From Leishmania martiniquensis (taxonomy: Eukaryota > Euglenozoa > Kinetoplastea > Trypanosomatida > Trypanosomatidae), in the NCBI RefSeq assembly GCF_017916325.1, contig NC_090144.1:172501-236500 (forward strand): a stretch of DNA of 64,000 bases. The letters are read 5' to 3'. The notes below the pieces were generated by a model. It was not told the origin of the DNA, did no database searches, and saw nothing but the letters and a program-made list of their open reading frames with translations. This document shows positions 18,301 to 27,935 of the stretch, piece after piece (within the stretch, counting starts at the first letter, position 1; each line of letters begins with the position of its first letter). Both the position numbers and the translations under genes were made by a program.

Positions 18301-21300
18301 CGACAGGAACACCGATGACAGGCGCGGAGACGGCGATGGCGAGGAGGCGCAGAATGTGTCGCTTACAGGGCCGCTCCTGCTCTCCTCCACGCCTCCACAC
18401 CTCCTGTCTGCCGGAGACGGTGGTGATGGCATCCTACGCGAGCTGTCGCCGAAGCACTCACCGCTGGGCACTGGGCTGGCAGTCGGTCCAGCGGCAGCAG
18501 CGGCCGCACCGCTGTGCTTGTGCACGACAAACGCATCCACAGCATACCAATGTTTCACCGAAGTGCTCAACTGCCTCACCGCCTTCGGCCAACTCTTTTC
18601 GCAGCTGGTCGACACGCAGCTGATGCCGTCGGTGGCGGCAGCAGACAAGGAGCAGGTGCTAGGCCGCTGTCGGGCGTGCTTCCTGGCACTGCACCCCCGC
18701 CTTCTCCGCTGCGAGCAGTTGTGTCTGCGCCACCTCCGCTACGAGGAGGACGTGCTGCCGGTCGTGCTGAAAGCGACCGGCTACTGGGTACAGGTCAGCT
18801 GCGTCTTGCAGCTGCCTGAGCAGCGCGACTCCTACTTGGCCGCGCTCGTGGACGTGTTGCAGACACCAGACCCGGTTGCCGGGTACCTGGTCGCCCTGGC
18901 CCCGCCGACTCTCTTGAGCATGTTGGACGTCACCTCCCACAAAACAGCGATGCTGCTGGAAGCGCTTCTTAAACTGAACGACGAGTGCATGACAACTGAG
19001 CCAGTTGTGCCGGGATCCGTTGCTGCGGCAGCTCTCAGCCCCGGTCACTATCGCGACTCCGTGTCGCCGAGCAGCACGAGTAGTGCGAAGAAGAGTCCAC
19101 CCTCTGCCCTCAGCATGTCCAGCTGGGGTGTCGGGTGGCTGCGGCGTGGTCGCGCGACCTCCTCCTCCTCCTCGGCCCGCGGCAGCAAAGAGACCCGGGG
19201 GCGCGCCGGCGGAAGTGGAAGCTGGGCTACATCCCCCTCCCAGGCTCAGATGAACGCTACCTCTGCAGGCGAACGAGGCGGCGCCGGCGCGCGGTTGTCG
19301 TTAGCTGGACCCCCTCCGCGCATCGACACGCCAACTCTTCTAGCATCAGCATCGCGTAGCAAGCAGCAGCAGCCTGCGACGGCGACTTCGAAGGCGCCGT
19401 CAGCGCTCACGTCGCGCGGGTGGCGCTCTCCAGCCGTGCAGCACGCCGTCATCCTTGGTGTGTGCCGCCTGCAGCACAAGATCCTCGCAATGAAGACGCT
19501 TCACGTCATCGCCAATACGCTTGGGGCACAGCTGAAGACCGGGTGGGCCTTGCTTGCGCGCGGCCTTGCTGCGACAGAGCCTCTCCTGCACATGCTGAAG
19601 CGGCTTCTTTCGTGGATCGAGGAGTCCGCCGAAGAGCAGGAGCAGCAAGAGCAGCTACTGAGTGACGCCCTGCATCTGCGTGACGCGTTACGCTCCCTCT
19701 GTGTCCACAACGCGTGCCAGCTGCCTTACGCTCAGTTCGACATCTTCTTCGCGGAGATGGTGAATGGGGCTGTGGCCTTGGGGGAAGCGGTGCCGTACGC
19801 CGCTGCGGCCGGTCGACTACCTTGCCAAGACCCGCAGGGCTACGGGAACCAATGGGTGCTCACGTCAGAGTGCCTGAGTGTTTCGGTGTTAGCCATGCTG
19901 CCCTTCATAGAGCTACGCTACACCGACGCGATGGCCGGCGCGGCAGCGGAAGGTGGAGTAGGCGGCAGCGGCGGGGCCAATCGGCCCAGCATGCAAGCGA
20001 TGCAGCTGCAGCGCACTGGTGCTCTTGCGCGGGCGCTTCGTTTGTGGGAGCTGGAGACGCTTGTGTTCCGCTACATAACGGACCAGCGAAGTGTAGTGGA
20101 GTGGGGCACGAAACTACTGACAGCGATGGCGGCGAACAAGCGGGCACTGCTGGCGGCTACGGCGTCGAGCTCCGTTGAAGCAGCCGCAGCGGACCCAGAC
20201 AACGCACCGGTGAGTGGGAATCTCTCGCATGAAGAGACCCGCACCATTGAGCTGGTGCTCTCCACCATTGTCGGCCACGTCGCTACTGTTGCCGTGCAGC
20301 TGTGTCGATCGTCATCGCGGCGTCGGGTTGCGGCGGTGTCGAGCGCCGATGGGGTAGGCGGCAGCCCGCCAGGTGGCCCTGCCAGCACTGCAGCGCCGCC
20401 TTCGTCCTACCAGGTTTTGCAAAGCGCTGCCCTCGTGCTCACCTCTGGCCCCTTCGCCGCGGTGCCGCTCACGCAAGTCTCGAACGCGCTCTTCGCCGCC
20501 AATGCCGCCTTTGGCTCCTCACTGGTCGCGAGTGGCGCCAAAGACCCCCTCGCTGGCGTCGGCAGCGGGTGTCAGCCGCCTCTCTTGCCGTTTGTGCAGG
20601 CGGATGCTACTCAGAGCATCTCGGGACTGCTCGCTGCTGTGCGCCGATCCATGCATGCCATCGTCCTCCACACCTCCCTCCTCGACAGCAACAGCAGCGT
20701 CGCCAGTGCTTCGCCGGCCACCGCGCCGGTCGACCTCGACCCGCTAGAGGTGCTGCTGGCGAGCCCTTTTGCCCTCCTCGACAGCGTCTACCACCAGTGG
20801 CAACGGCAATGGGTTGGGTGGTCAAGCGAAGGCGTTGGGGAGGGCAGACCATCGGTAGCGACTGCAGCGGCCGACGTGGCGGGAAAGCGGGAGCTGGAGG
20901 ATCGCCTGTCCCCCGCTCTCGTGGGCACCGGCGAGGCGCGGGAGCCGTCGCAAAGGGAGGAGAGGCCCGCTTGCCCGGAAGCATTGCAAGCGTCCATGGC
21001 GTCCTCTGTCGTCGCCGGCGCAGTCCCGAAGCTGCTGGCCAACGCCGCCGCCGCCGTGCTGATGGACGTCGTGAGGATTGTGCAATGCTATGGCGAAGAC
21101 ATAGACGGCACTGCGTGGGAAGCTATCCTGTCGCTGCTGCAGCGGACCGCCATGGTGGTCAAGGGGCATGGCAGCGTCCCAGCCGGCGCCCGTGTCGGTG
21201 TCGCTGATCAAGGCGGCGCTATCACGCAAAGCAGCGCCGACAAGGACAGCGTCGGCGGCCGCAGCGAAAGCAGCATCAGCCTCCTTCGGGATGCGCCAGG

Positions 21301-24300
21301 CGCTAGAGCCCCCACCACCGCCTTCGGCACTGAAGCCGTAGAGTCCCTAAACACCGCGTTTCGCGCGCTGGAAAGCATTCAGCACAACCACATTCCGCGC
21401 CTGAAGGCGGACGGCCTGCACCGTCTCATCATGTGCGTCGGTACCTTTACAATACACCGCGTCGATGGAGGTGCTGCCGGTGAGCGCAAGTTGCACACAA
21501 ACCTGAGCGCCGTGCAGCTGCTGTGGTCTATTGCGGACTATCTCGCCACCTTTGGCGGCGAAGCCTTCGAGGAGCTTGAGCGCAGCGAGGTCGAAGATAA
21601 CCGCAAGGGAGGCAGCGGCGGTATCGCGCACGCCGCCACCCCCAGCTCACCGGGGGTGGCGGCTGTAGGGATACCAAGATCTCCGCGTAATTCCAGCAGC
21701 TCTTCGGTTGCTCAGCAGCAGCAGGACCGCCTCTGGTGCGCTCTCCTTTGGCAGCTACGTAACGGCTGCCTCGATGACCGACAGGAGGTGCGTCAATCAT
21801 CGCTGCAGACGTTCTTCGCACTCGTGCAGACATATGGCTGGCGCTTCTCCGCGGTATGCTGGCGGTGTGTACTGCAGGATGTGTTGACGCCGCTCATGGA
21901 AGTTGTCGAAGTGGCGACAAGGCTGTGCGCGACGCCTCCGCCATCGTCATCATTATCTACGCCGGGGGGAGGTGGCGCAGCAGCAGTGGCCGTCGCGGCG
22001 GCGGAGGCGAGCTCGCAGGACGCGACAGTGCAGCGGCTGCTTAGCAGCTTCGTGGATCGCCCCCCGCAAGCAGAGGAAGTGCGCATAACCTTGTTCGATG
22101 CAGGTAGTCGCTTGTTCGTGACACACTTTGCACACATGCAAACCGCGACCGCCGCGCTGTCGGCATCCTCGTCGGCGCAACCACAGCATCTGCGGCTGTC
22201 TGCCACCGGGGAAGACAAGGACGACGCCACACAGGCGCTGGAGCGCTTCCTGCGACTCTGCGGCGACGTGTGTGTGGTGCTGCGGGGCACCTCTGGCGAG
22301 CAAGCCGCCGTGGCCGCCGTGCACGCTCTCCACGGACTCCTCGTCGAGATGCCAAGGAAAGGGCTGCATGCGCATGGGGTACACCTCGCCTGGAGCGCCC
22401 TGGAGCGCCTGCTCCTGCGCCGCGGTGGCGATGTCGGCGCTGATGAAGCGCCTGCAGATCAGAGAGAGGGCACATCTCCGGCGCCCTACGCCCACACGGA
22501 GGCGAAGCAGTGCACCATTGCAGTTATGGCAGCCGCGGTAGCCGCGATCTGCGATAGCTTCCGCCTCCAACGACTCGTGGCGGCGGCAGCTCCAGATGCC
22601 GCAGACGGCTCCTCCACAGTCACGTCACCAAGCACCTTAGAGCGCAAGCAAGGCACGGCAGGCTTCAGCGCTTACTTGAGCAGCTGGGGCAGTGGCGGCG
22701 GTGTAGCCGTTACTGCAGCTCCAGGGGCGACGCCTGGCGCAGAAATGCGGTGCGGTGGCTCCTCATCCCCCGCCCATTACTTCACACGCCTCCTCTTTCT
22801 CTTGCAGGCAGTCACTCGCTGCTCAGCTGTTGTGAACTCGTACTACTTCCCGAGCAAGGCGCAGTCCACGCTGCTGGAGGGCGTGACCGCAGTTTGGCCA
22901 ACGCTGTCGAGCCACGAGGCACGCATGATATGGGGCGAGGTGCTCTTGCCCGCCTTTCCATCAGTGGCGCAGCTGCAGAGCTTTGCTTGGCAGCAGCCGC
23001 ATGAGTCAGGCCCCACGGCAACGACGGACACGGCCACCATCAATGCAACAGTGACGACGGTAGCAACAACTACGCTGGTGCCGCTGAAATCGGTCATGCC
23101 CCCTGGGTCGCACCCGGGGTACCTGAGCGCCGTCATGGAAGCCATGCGCGGCTTAATGCTGCATCACATAGGCACAGATGCTGTCGGTGCAAGCGCTGCG
23201 GTGACTGAGACATCAGCAAAGGCGGCCGACGAGAATTTGGTGCGACTAGCGTTCATGGCCCCCAGCACCCTGCAAGTCACCGGCACACTTTTGCTGCTAC
23301 ACCTCGCCCCTGCAGCAGCTCTACGAGCGTCGTCACGATCGGGCAGCGTGCCCTTCTTGCTTCCCGCGCTCTTCCTGCAAGAATGTGTGGACTTGATGCT
23401 GTTCACACTGTGGGGGCCCATTCTGGCGCGTGCCGCGACGCCGCCATCGCCAACATCGCTTTCCAGTCCCCTAGTCAGCACTACATCGGCCCCTGCCGCG
23501 GCAGCTGTACAGTGCCGCCGCGATGGAGTCGCCGCCCTCTGTCGCACCTTCGAGCTGCTGCTCTTCACCACTTCCGCGGTGGTGCGGCGCCTGGATGCAG
23601 CGCCGCGAAGCAGCGCAGCAGCGACAGATGGGGCAACCACGTCGCCAACGCCATCGATCATGCCGCCGCACGTGACAGCGGCGTTGCACTCGCTCGATCT
23701 GCTGGTCGATACCCTCGGTGAGGTGGTCCACTTTGTGATGGAGCAGTACGAGGACGTGGTGTGCGCAACGACAGCCATCACGGCGTTGTCGGTTGCTTCC
23801 ACTGCGGAGGGCATGGCGCTGTCTTCGGTTGCGCGGCGGAGCTTGTCATTACTGCAGCGCTGGGCGGGCACCGTCGCTGCCACGCCGACAGCTCGCTTGC
23901 CGTCCCAGTCATTCACCGCGACCCAGCACTACCACACTCGCAGTTGCAGTGACGGCAGTCATATCCTCTCTCCCAATACAGAGAGTGCCAACGCCCGCCA
24001 CCATGTGGACGCAGAGCCCCACAGTGCCGGTCACGCCGCAGCAGCAGCAGCACTGACAGAGAATTCGCGCAGTCAGCTACAACATGTGGTACGAGCATCC
24101 ATGGAATCTCGAAACAAGGCCATCATCGCGCAGTTTGCGGACAACCCCGACGACGCCAGCGCGGGGTCGCTACTCATCGACACGCTTCGCGACATGCAGC
24201 GCATCGCACAGAACGACGCACGTGCAGCACCACGCGTCGGTGGCGGTGCCGCAGTGCAGTCTTTGCGCACCATGATACCGGAGCTGCTGCGGCTCATCGC

Positions 24301-24493
24301 GTGCAGTAGCCGTGAGCCGAACCGCTCCGCCGCCATGATTGCGCAAGAGCAGGAGGTGCGGGAGATACTAGCGAATCTACTGGCGCTGGTCTTGACTGAA
24401 TCGAAGCAGCTTCCCAGCCAGGCCGCATCGTATGGCCCGTGTACTCAAGAGGACGGTCACCCCTCCCGGCTCGACGACGGTGGATCGACTTAA
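15395..24493 (+). CDS. MON2: MON2-like protein (Sec7/BIG-related trafficking scaffold)
   Basis: From ATG 15395 this is a 3032-residue protein, much longer than animal MON2 (about 1700), mostly through Ser/Gly/Ala-rich insertions. Recognition rests on the C-terminal half. NHIPRLKADGLHRLIMCVGT is followed by a short segment ending AVQLLWSIADYLATFGGE, then DRLWCALLWQLRNGCLDDR, then a VRQSS...F helix. This matches the MON2 order: a LLWNISDY-like motif, a linker, an LW-L-LGELCVDPR-like motif and AVRKSA. The N-terminal ~250 residues look like the DCB/HUS armadillo region. No Sec7 catalytic domain is seen, as expected for MON2, which scaffolds Golgi-to-endosome traffic with Dopey and a flippase. A Gln tract (LQQQQQQQQ) lies near residue 690. 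The in-frame extension to 14627 looks non-coding. Other large HEAT-repeat proteins remain possible. Confidence 0.6.
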   Translation: MASSWWPLGRFSVPEEANESVPTDSPTATHSSRPMASAERAATAASTAVADAHHLAHAAFHTSLESLLVESTKHRSLVLLRDAVQDTRQRQYDPTSLFETLCIACTLLAERSAGRMGSTARRCSSSLSQPLTTPGPATGGIISNSSSGAGLYAMSSGSELPPVLVTTVEAANPPAAGAHVGAAASPPQPLHYRHHAASRALLLQSIGDIGKLIALALLPVTQQVGQRVASLVRELAFQPSPSPPAQHHLSSSQPPSRAAWPIPARTASTSMTLPLATQSHGIASWDKVLPSGVADTNFSSGIAPSTAATAIISAAGTVQLVHDDPVLVRLIQMTASAASRCPLGNGALAELYGVLFLFCSCVAPHSVLEATCEATLTHHIHTVLTALHDSGAGDDDGVTSASGHASGDGPLHHSIPAALPTASTFTAQLQGVAFIKDVCRLIIGVRTRWLYLSPYCSATSAGGNSAGGGRGPTATSGSNYSNKKGAAAQHRGSTPSSMAGITASVSATVTDGGLQSGQDQQQHQSSRAPPMTSTPVLKSLASSSQLTRNVLGTDASTAVAVVIPGAGDLAGAADRPSLSSLPSTVPPCATMEAAPDRLRLFLVRTVTLFFKEYAKALMLSTEETAGAGGGGGVSGGATVTSATAAAMHSPLYAQCLNDCLFSVALWGLHELGIAVPMQPPPALFVEVLQQQQQQQQHVDGSLSSSPCSLEMFTCTQQLALASVSAHLHSMANSAQVLLEAHERLLLLLCRRRKPCAASSSPPQVGGNAERLSQAATVVLSLWRKTLTSTSLLWELLQLRSMRSVRRDDSGGDVVGAGMSSGAGAHRNSGMHCKEEWWAGQDTSESGYDSGTTDSGGSSAVGISRQWLQLPQSSPAYQQLPAVAHPRLCSSYFTGSEIASVRSCGNESNRISTPAVPGISDTAVIGKEDGTGVDDASVPSLVRLVVSLVALVVAHMQPHAVTTAMQVSAGDRNTDDRRGDGDGEEAQNVSLTGPLLLSSTPPHLLSAGDGGDGILRELSPKHSPLGTGLAVGPAAAAAAPLCLCTTNASTAYQCFTEVLNCLTAFGQLFSQLVDTQLMPSVAAADKEQVLGRCRACFLALHPRLLRCEQLCLRHLRYEEDVLPVVLKATGYWVQVSCVLQLPEQRDSYLAALVDVLQTPDPVAGYLVALAPPTLLSMLDVTSHKTAMLLEALLKLNDECMTTEPVVPGSVAAAALSPGHYRDSVSPSSTSSAKKSPPSALSMSSWGVGWLRRGRATSSSSSARGSKETRGRAGGSGSWATSPSQAQMNATSAGERGGAGARLSLAGPPPRIDTPTLLASASRSKQQQPATATSKAPSALTSRGWRSPAVQHAVILGVCRLQHKILAMKTLHVIANTLGAQLKTGWALLARGLAATEPLLHMLKRLLSWIEESAEEQEQQEQLLSDALHLRDALRSLCVHNACQLPYAQFDIFFAEMVNGAVALGEAVPYAAAAGRLPCQDPQGYGNQWVLTSECLSVSVLAMLPFIELRYTDAMAGAAAEGGVGGSGGANRPSMQAMQLQRTGALARALRLWELETLVFRYITDQRSVVEWGTKLLTAMAANKRALLAATASSSVEAAAADPDNAPVSGNLSHEETRTIELVLSTIVGHVATVAVQLCRSSSRRRVAAVSSADGVGGSPPGGPASTAAPPSSYQVLQSAALVLTSGPFAAVPLTQVSNALFAANAAFGSSLVASGAKDPLAGVGSGCQPPLLPFVQADATQSISGLLAAVRRSMHAIVLHTSLLDSNSSVASASPATAPVDLDPLEVLLASPFALLDSVYHQWQRQWVGWSSEGVGEGRPSVATAAADVAGKRELEDRLSPALVGTGEAREPSQREERPACPEALQASMASSVVAGAVPKLLANAAAAVLMDVVRIVQCYGEDIDGTAWEAILSLLQRTAMVVKGHGSVPAGARVGVADQGGAITQSSADKDSVGGRSESSISLLRDAPGARAPTTAFGTEAVESLNTAFRALESIQHNHIPRLKADGLHRLIMCVGTFTIHRVDGGAAGERKLHTNLSAVQLLWSIADYLATFGGEAFEELERSEVEDNRKGGSGGIAHAATPSSPGVAAVGIPRSPRNSSSSSVAQQQQDRLWCALLWQLRNGCLDDRQEVRQSSLQTFFALVQTYGWRFSAVCWRCVLQDVLTPLMEVVEVATRLCATPPPSSSLSTPGGGGAAAVAVAAAEASSQDATVQRLLSSFVDRPPQAEEVRITLFDAGSRLFVTHFAHMQTATAALSASSSAQPQHLRLSATGEDKDDATQALERFLRLCGDVCVVLRGTSGEQAAVAAVHALHGLLVEMPRKGLHAHGVHLAWSALERLLLRRGGDVGADEAPADQREGTSPAPYAHTEAKQCTIAVMAAAVAAICDSFRLQRLVAAAAPDAADGSSTVTSPSTLERKQGTAGFSAYLSSWGSGGGVAVTAAPGATPGAEMRCGGSSSPAHYFTRLLFLLQAVTRCSAVVNSYYFPSKAQSTLLEGVTAVWPTLSSHEARMIWGEVLLPAFPSVAQLQSFAWQQPHESGPTATTDTATINATVTTVATTTLVPLKSVMPPGSHPGYLSAVMEAMRGLMLHHIGTDAVGASAAVTETSAKAADENLVRLAFMAPSTLQVTGTLLLLHLAPAAALRASSRSGSVPFLLPALFLQECVDLMLFTLWGPILARAATPPSPTSLSSPLVSTTSAPAAAAVQCRRDGVAALCRTFELLLFTTSAVVRRLDAAPRSSAAATDGATTSPTPSIMPPHVTAALHSLDLLVDTLGEVVHFVMEQYEDVVCATTAITALSVASTAEGMALSSVARRSLSLLQRWAGTVAATPTARLPSQSFTATQHYHTRSCSDGSHILSPNTESANARHHVDAEPHSAGHAAAAAALTENSRSQLQHVVRASMESRNKAIIAQFADNPDDASAGSLLIDTLRDMQRIAQNDARAAPRVGGGAAVQSLRTMIPELLRLIACSSREPNRSAAMIAQEQEVREILANLLALVLTESKQLPSQAASYGPCTQEDGHPSRLDDGGST

Positions 24494-24654
24494 GGGCATA
24501 TTCATGTGAGTGGTTCGCCAGTTGAGCGACAAGGGTGCATAGTGAGGTGGAGAGGGGAGAAGAGTGCGCCTCTCTCGTCTTCCCTCCCCCACCCCTCTCT
24601 CCTGCCCTTCGTAGAGAAATTACAGGGCTTGGGTATCGTAATGATGAAGAATGC

Positions 24655-24956
24655 CTCAGCACGCGTGGCATCGCAAGGGGCTCCATGCCCCGCCCTCTGG
24701 GTGCGTCTGTGGGGAGGGGGGGCCCGAGCTACCACCCTCATCCACCCACGGAGTGAGGTTTGAGGCAGTGGCCGCAGCTCAGATGAGCTGCGTCGGCGCG
24801 CTGCTGTCACGCGTGACTGCGACCGCCTCACACCGGGCGATGGGGCCTATGCTACCGAGCCTGGAGACGTCGGTGCGTGGGGATAGGGATGGAGGGGTGG
24901 GGGCGTCGCGCAGTGCTTGCGTTGTATGCTCTATGGCACAGAAGTAGGGCGCGTGG
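24655..24956 (+). mobile_element. SIDER-like retroposon, copy A (diverged, partial)
   Basis: Shared blocks with the copies at 45.8, 51.5 and 62.7 kb include GTGGCATC near 24666, the G-run followed by CCCGAGCTACCACCCTCA at 24714-24740, GGAGTGAGGTTTGAGGCAGT at 24750-24769, and CACCGGGCGATGGGGCCT at 24831-24848. It lacks the ~230-bp central part of the other copies. It keeps an 83-bp segment that copies C and D have lost. Its tail (24903-24956) matches copy E in reverse. It begins about 160 nt after the MON2-like stop, so it would sit in that 3' UTR in sense orientation. The name SIDER is my inference from size, position and organism. Confidence 0.65.
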
Positions 24957-25460
24957 AGCGGAGCGAAGGGGTGAGCGTGGGGACGGAGGGAGGAAGAGGA
25001 GGTGAGCGCCTCCGCGACCTGTGCTGCCTTTACCTTTTCTGCGCACGCTTTCCATTCACAATCGTCACGGTGCCAACACGGAAAGGGCCGCCTCGACTGA
25101 TGACCCCTTCGAGGGACTTTACGATCGGTTTTGCCTCTCTGCGGCGATGAGGTGCAAAGAGAGCTGAAGTGCGCAGTGGCACACGCACGCGCGGACTCGT
25201 CGCAGCAACGTGCGCAGGCACCCGCCTCCCTCCTGCCGCATGTGCGTTCTTCGCACCCACCCACCCCGTTGAGTGAGGAGGTGAGAAGGGCGGACGTGCC
25301 AAACGCGGGCGACGTCCAGCAGACGGGCGTGCACTCGTGCAAGTGAGCAAGCGAAAGCGAAGCAGCCGAAGGTGGAACGCCGCAGGTCACACCCGTGTGT
25401 GCTCTTGCCTTCAGTGAGGCCTGCGTCGCTGAGTGCCTCCACGGCACCTGCGCCTGCATC

Positions 25461-25495
25461 TGCCTCCTCATTCTTCTCTCCCTTCCTTCATCAAG
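25461..25495 (+). promoter_or_regulatory. Candidate trans-splice acceptor for PP1-like gene
   Basis: A pyrimidine tract (25463-25489) runs to AG at 25494-25495, about 295 nt before the ATG at 25791. Confidence 0.45.
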
Positions 25496-25790
25496 AGCTT
25501 TGCATCGTCCTGTGCCTCCGCCTTTCACGTTGGGTTATCTCGCTCGCTCGCGGCGGCTTAGTTTTGCGTGACCTCACGCACGTCGCATGAGCCAACACAC
25601 ACGCACACACCCTTACACACACGCACACCGTCATCTCGGGCGCCGATAGAGCAAGCCGTAGAGAGCATTCGCAGCGCTTTCACAGAGGCGCATACAAGTC
25701 GAAGGAATATAGAAAAGGGGTAAGAAACGCACCAGAGAGGGGAGGGCGTGTACGACTGGGTGCGTGCGCGGGTGGGGTAGGTCCCCCATC

Positions 25791-27752
25791 ATGCCCAACG
25801 ACGTGATGGAGCTCTCTCGCGAGGAGCTCATCAGCCGCGTGCTGGACCTCCAGTCGGAGAACAACGCACTGAGCCGGCAACTTCGCATCATGGCGAGTAA
25901 ACGTGGCAGCGTGTCCTCGCCGACGCAGGCCCTTCCCAGCTGCAAGACTGGCAGTGGCGGCGCCGGCACGGTGCATAGCGACCCCTCCGCATCCATCACT
26001 GCAAGCCCTGCCGCTCTGCGGCGTCACTGCGCCATTTCCGGTGCTTCCGAAGTCCCCGTGTCAGCGGCAGCAGATCGGCTGAGTGGCCGCGCGAGTGGTC
26101 CGCCACCACCGCCGAGCTTTGAAATATCCATGTCTGTCATCGTCATTGAAAACGGCGCCGCACTTTCGGTGCCGCTCTCCTCGGTGCTGGACAAGACGTA
26201 CGGCCGCGAAGATCTGCGCGAGGCAGACACGCCTGTGGTCTCTTCCAAGTACTTACGGGATGCGAACTCGTTGCGGACGCAACGCTTTTCCCTCGGCAGC
26301 GTCGGCGCCACCGCTGGCGCTGAGGTGGACGCGTCTCCTAGCATGAACCTGGACGAAGAAATTGGCGAGGGCGTTAGCGTAAGTCGCCAGAGCTGTGCGC
26401 TTGGGCGCGGTAGTGTGCTCGTGCGTGGAAGCGGCGGCAACGCAAGTAGCAGTGGTGACGACATGGACGACGAGCCTAGCCCGAAGGACCCTCGCGCCGG
26501 TTCAGCTGGTGCCGCCGCCGCTGCCGCCTCCAGCCTCGCGCAGCGCGCTGGCGTGGCGCACCTGAACCTCCGCCGCGACCTTCTCTTTGCGCGCGATCTT
26601 TCCCTCGACGCGGATGCCATCATCACCCATCAGACGCTGCGGCTTTTCAATCAGCAGTACGCGCGCGGCGCGAATATGCTGTCGCCCATGTCCTCGTATG
26701 GCAACGCCGTATATCATTACATCGTCAAGACGTTCGCGGTGCGCAACGGCTGCGAGCACTTGCCGGACGACGTGGAGGGGTTTGGCCGCACTCTCATCAA
26801 CCTCTGCGAGGAGGTGAAACATATACTGCTAGATGAGCCGCGCCACATGTCCGTCGCGTCGCCGTGCTACGTCTTTGGTGACTTGCACGGCAACTTCCGC
26901 GACCTTTTCTACTTCATGGACAATCTCATCAGCTTCCAGGACCTGCGCTACACCCCGCACCGATTCGTATTTCTCGGCGACTACGTTGACCGCGGCGAGT
27001 TCAGCGTCGAAGTGGTGGCCTACCTCTTCTCGATGAAGGTACTCGCCCCGCACAAGGTGCTGCTGTTGCGCGGCAACCACGAGGACACCCTCGTTAGCGG
27101 CGACATCTCTGGCTACGGCAACACGAGCTTCCGTGCACAATGTCACAGCACCTTTGGCGCCGCCCTCGGTGAGGAACTGTGGCACCGCGCGAGTGTGGCC
27201 TTTGCCCATCTGCCGCTGACGGCGAACATAGACGGGAAGATCTATTGCACGCATGGCGGCATCCCCCGCTACAGCGGCGGCGTCGACGACCGGCTCGATA
27301 TGCTGAGCAGCGTCGACTTCCCCATGATGGAGTCGTTCTTTCAGGTGCCGGAGAACGAAACGCCGCAGCACCGCATGTACCGCCAGATAGGGATGGACAC
27401 GTGCTGGGCCGATCCGGCCGAAAACGAGAGCGAGCTCGATCAGTTCGGGTTCGGCTCGAACCCACGTGGCACCGGCGTCATCCTGTTCGGCTCCAAGGCC
27501 GTGGACGACTTCCTCGACCACTTCCGTTTTGAGTACATCTTTCGCGCGCATCAAGAGAAGTCCGACGGGCTGAAGCTGAGCAAGAGTGCCCGCGTGTTCA
27601 CCATCTTCAGCACGAGCGCCTACGTGGGCCACCAGAATGGCGCTGGTGTGGTGCTTGTGGCGGAAGGAAAGATCCGCCTCATAGTGAAGACAGCGGACAC
27701 GTACGAAGAGGAAGACTACGTAGCGGCGGCAGAAGATGGCTATCGGCGCTGA
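25791..27752 (+). CDS. PP1-like serine/threonine protein phosphatase, extended N-terminus
   Basis: The protein has 653 residues. The catalytic domain (about 340-640) has all the metallophosphatase signatures of the PPP family. These are GDLHGN (Asp364, His366), GDYVDRG (Asp397, Asp400), RGNHED (Asn429, His430), a HGGIPR motif where PP1 has HGGLSP, and RAHQEKSDG near the end. The enzyme should be an active Mn/Fe-dependent Ser/Thr phosphatase. The first ~340 residues are not found in PP1. They start with a leucine-zipper-like helix (ELISRVLDLQSENNALSRQL) and continue with Ser/Gly/Ala-rich sequence, probably a targeting or regulatory region. The HGGIPR variant and the extension suggest a divergent protozoan PPP rather than the core PP1 catalytic subunit. 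The GTG start nine codons upstream is rejected for ATG 25791. Confidence 0.88.
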   Translation: MPNDVMELSREELISRVLDLQSENNALSRQLRIMASKRGSVSSPTQALPSCKTGSGGAGTVHSDPSASITASPAALRRHCAISGASEVPVSAAADRLSGRASGPPPPPSFEISMSVIVIENGAALSVPLSSVLDKTYGREDLREADTPVVSSKYLRDANSLRTQRFSLGSVGATAGAEVDASPSMNLDEEIGEGVSVSRQSCALGRGSVLVRGSGGNASSSGDDMDDEPSPKDPRAGSAGAAAAAASSLAQRAGVAHLNLRRDLLFARDLSLDADAIITHQTLRLFNQQYARGANMLSPMSSYGNAVYHYIVKTFAVRNGCEHLPDDVEGFGRTLINLCEEVKHILLDEPRHMSVASPCYVFGDLHGNFRDLFYFMDNLISFQDLRYTPHRFVFLGDYVDRGEFSVEVVAYLFSMKVLAPHKVLLLRGNHEDTLVSGDISGYGNTSFRAQCHSTFGAALGEELWHRASVAFAHLPLTANIDGKIYCTHGGIPRYSGGVDDRLDMLSSVDFPMMESFFQVPENETPQHRMYRQIGMDTCWADPAENESELDQFGFGSNPRGTGVILFGSKAVDDFLDHFRFEYIFRAHQEKSDGLKLSKSARVFTIFSTSAYVGHQNGAGVVLVAEGKIRLIVKTADTYEEEDYVAAAEDGYRR

Positions 27753-27915
27753 GTCTGTCTGTCTGTGCGCAACGTCGTGAGCGGTATGATGCTGCCGCCT
27801 CTCCCCTGCACCACCACACGTACGCACACATATACGCATACATACGCGCGCTCTCCTTCCTCTTCCGCCTTCAGCTCTCTCCTGTCGTCACCCCACCCCA
27901 TCCCACCCCACCCCC

Positions 27916-27935
27916 GCGCACGCAGCGGCGTGCGC
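27916..27935 (+). repeat. GC-rich hairpin in 3' UTR of PP1-like gene
   Basis: GCGCACGC (27916-27923) pairs perfectly with GCGTGCGC (27928-27935) across an AGCG tetraloop. It lies about 165 nt after the stop codon. Confidence 0.75.

Larger units (their letters stand above)
24494..25790. other. Intergenic region MON2-like gene to PP1-like gene
   Basis: This 1.3-kb spacer has no supportable gene. Its first part carries a partial SIDER-like repeat copy (about 24655-24956). The rest is C/T-rich tracts leading to the acceptor at 25494 and a few CA repeats near 25595-25630. Confidence 0.6.

Noticed and set aside
26829..27839. 336-codon minus-strand open frame
   Set aside because: Antisense shadow of the PP1-like catalytic domain, which has complete motifs on the + strand.
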